From assembly GCA_023846275.1 (NCBI GenBank), contig CM043865.1:8792068-8856067 (forward strand): DNA of 64,000 bases, read 5' to 3'. Within the stretch, counting starts at the first letter, position 1; each line of letters starts with the position of its first letter. Position numbers and translations under genes: made by a program. Positions 62,565 to 64,000 of the stretch are shown piece by piece. Below the pieces are notes generated by a model. That model saw only the letters and a program-made list of their open reading frames with translations, had not been told where the DNA came from and made no database searches. The DNA is from Vanilla planifolia (taxonomy: Eukaryota; Streptophyta; Magnoliopsida; Asparagales; Orchidaceae).

Positions 62565-63490
62565 ATATTAGTATGGCTATGGAGAATCATTAGCAAATTA
62601 CTATCTTTCTCAATCTAGTTAAAGAAGTTGAACTTCTATATGGTCTCAAAGTATCCTCATTGTCCTGAGGACACAATTGATCACGCGTTCAGTTTTTGTA
62701 ATCTTGCACAGGAAATATGGGATTTTTATACCAAAAATTTTGGGATTCACTTACAACGCAAGACTTTAAAACAATGGTGGGAAAACATGATCGAGAGCTC
62801 TATCTTTCTGGAAATCATGTAAGACATTCTATTATTCATATGTTAGAAGCTTTGGAAGGTGCAAAATGAAAAACATTCTATGCAATAACCCAAACTTTTA
62901 GTCTCACAAATCATGTGCAACATTAATTCTCTATGTCTGCATATATTTAGATGTTATCTTTTAATCCAATCCAATTAGCAAGATAATTTACTTTGTCAAC
63001 TAGGACTACATCTCGCTTTTCAACAAAAAAAAGTTAATTGCATTGAGAAAGTATTATAGATCCCATTTACAATGAACCACATAAAGATTAACATTCACAA
63101 TTGTTCTTCATAATATCACATGGTTGCTAGAACCATAACGAGGGACTGTAAAGGTAAACTCATTCATGCTATTATTGAAGCAATGGGAGAAAAAAACATT
63201 AGAGGCTATGATTCATATTGTCAACTACTTGTGCTGGTGTTCTAAACAAAAAATTCAAAACGCTATCATTTAGATGGACAACAAGGAAGCATATGGTATG
63301 ATCATGTGTTCTATTAATTAGCACTAATGGCTCGTAGAGGTTTTGCAAAAAATTAATAACAATGCATAGATTTTCTCATGTTCTTGGAGTTTACATGATA
63401 AAGAAGTTGACATTGTAGCTTGTTCTTTTTCCAAGCAGCAAAAAATTGATAAAGAAGTTAACAAGCAGCTGTAAATTCAACTATCTTGGG
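62565..63490 (+). mobile_element. LINE 3' part (zinc-binding RT domain and RNase H)
   Basis: 62565-62822 encodes a WRIISKLL...HCPEDTIDHAFSFC..AQEIW pattern, the reverse-transcriptase zinc-binding domain at the end of plant L1 ORF2. After stops, TRDCKGKLIHAIIEAMGEK (about 63135-63190) and HDKEVDIVACSFSK (about 63390-63435) match a plant RNase H-like domain. Truncated and dead. Confidence 0.75.
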
Positions 63491-64000
63491 TAAATGAACA
63501 CCAATCCAGGTTCCTCGAAACTCTAGAGCCTTGATCCAATAAGAATGTGTAGATGTTCCCTATTTTTGCTTTTCATGCAAGATTCAAAATCTAATCGTAC
63601 AAACAGTTCATAGTGAAGATGCTCAAAAATAGCTTCTATAAAAAAGTGTCTTCTAAGTCGGTCTATAGGTTGAATCACTTCATTTTTCTATGTTTTTTTA
63701 TTTGGTCTGCACCACAAAGCCATTATACGGTGTTTTTGAACTTATAATTTCATCTCGTACTATTATGGCATAGCCACAAGGGGTACTGTTCCTTTACGCT
63801 GCTCATCAGACAAATATGTCCATCTATGAGACAGGTCATAAAAATACTATTCATTTTCATCGTCAATCGTACAAACACAACCTACGTTGGTCTTTTGAAG
63901 TGTTGCAATGGTTTGTCAAGCATTTATTCGATCACACTAGTATGACTACAAATTGTATATCTATGATGGTGAACACAAGTAGGGACTCCAACATAATTTA
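63491..64000. other. Right edge, no gene seen
   Basis: Noncoding, possibly 3' flank of the LINE. AATCGTACAAAC occurs twice (about 63594 and 63866). Expected to be still within intron 6 of the receptor-like gene. Confidence 0.35.

Overview
This is a plant nuclear window, probably from a monocot with a large, repeat-filled genome. The evidence is three intron-containing plant genes, GC-rich coding exons set in very AT-rich surroundings, introns of 6 to 12 kb, and many decayed plant-type LTR retrotransposons. The species cannot be fixed from the sequence alone. I found no bacterial-type operon, CRISPR array, rRNA or convincing tRNA gene. Layout: (1) 370-618, minus strand, is the first coding exon of a GILT-like (gamma-interferon-inducible lysosomal thiol reductase) gene whose other exons lie left of the window. 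(2) 619-6950 is intergenic and mostly retrotransposon debris, including a plus-strand Ty3/gypsy remnant with gag and reverse transcriptase. (3) 7094-17972, plus strand, is a complete four-exon gene for a wall-associated receptor kinase-like protein of 650 residues. Its 8 kb third intron holds a full-length but dead Ty1/copia element (10878-15416) with two LTRs, a primer-binding site and a polypurine tract. (4) 18.4-36.3 kb is intergenic and consists of nested, decayed LTR elements, among them a relatively GC-rich solo LTR (24901-26608), two long AT microsatellites and several diverged tandem repeats. (5) 36440-59618, plus strand, holds the first six coding exons of a secretory-pathway protein with a mannose-6-phosphate-receptor-like (Atg27-like) lumenal domain. 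The exons total 513 bp but spread over 23 kb because introns 1 and 4 are loaded with copia and gypsy remnants. The remaining exons must lie beyond the right edge. (6) 60.1-63.5 kb, inside or after that gene, holds a minus-strand gypsy remnant and the 3' part of a LINE. The three host genes are not a functional pathway; they are ordinary neighbours: a lysosomal/secreted thiol reductase-like protein, a cell-surface kinase and a Golgi/endosomal receptor-like protein. The dominant story is repeated nested insertion of retrotransposons into intergenic space and introns, followed by decay rich in C-to-T and G-to-A changes, while coding exons and splice sites stayed intact. A second theme is local tandem duplication inside dead elements (99, 198, about 160 and about 191 bp units). 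I did not find a clearly new biological system. The least explained signals are a plant snRNA-type upstream element plus TATA box inside the solo LTR, a cluster of short CGTATAGTATGAT-like motifs in a gypsy LTR, and a GC-raised island in the first intron of the receptor-like gene.
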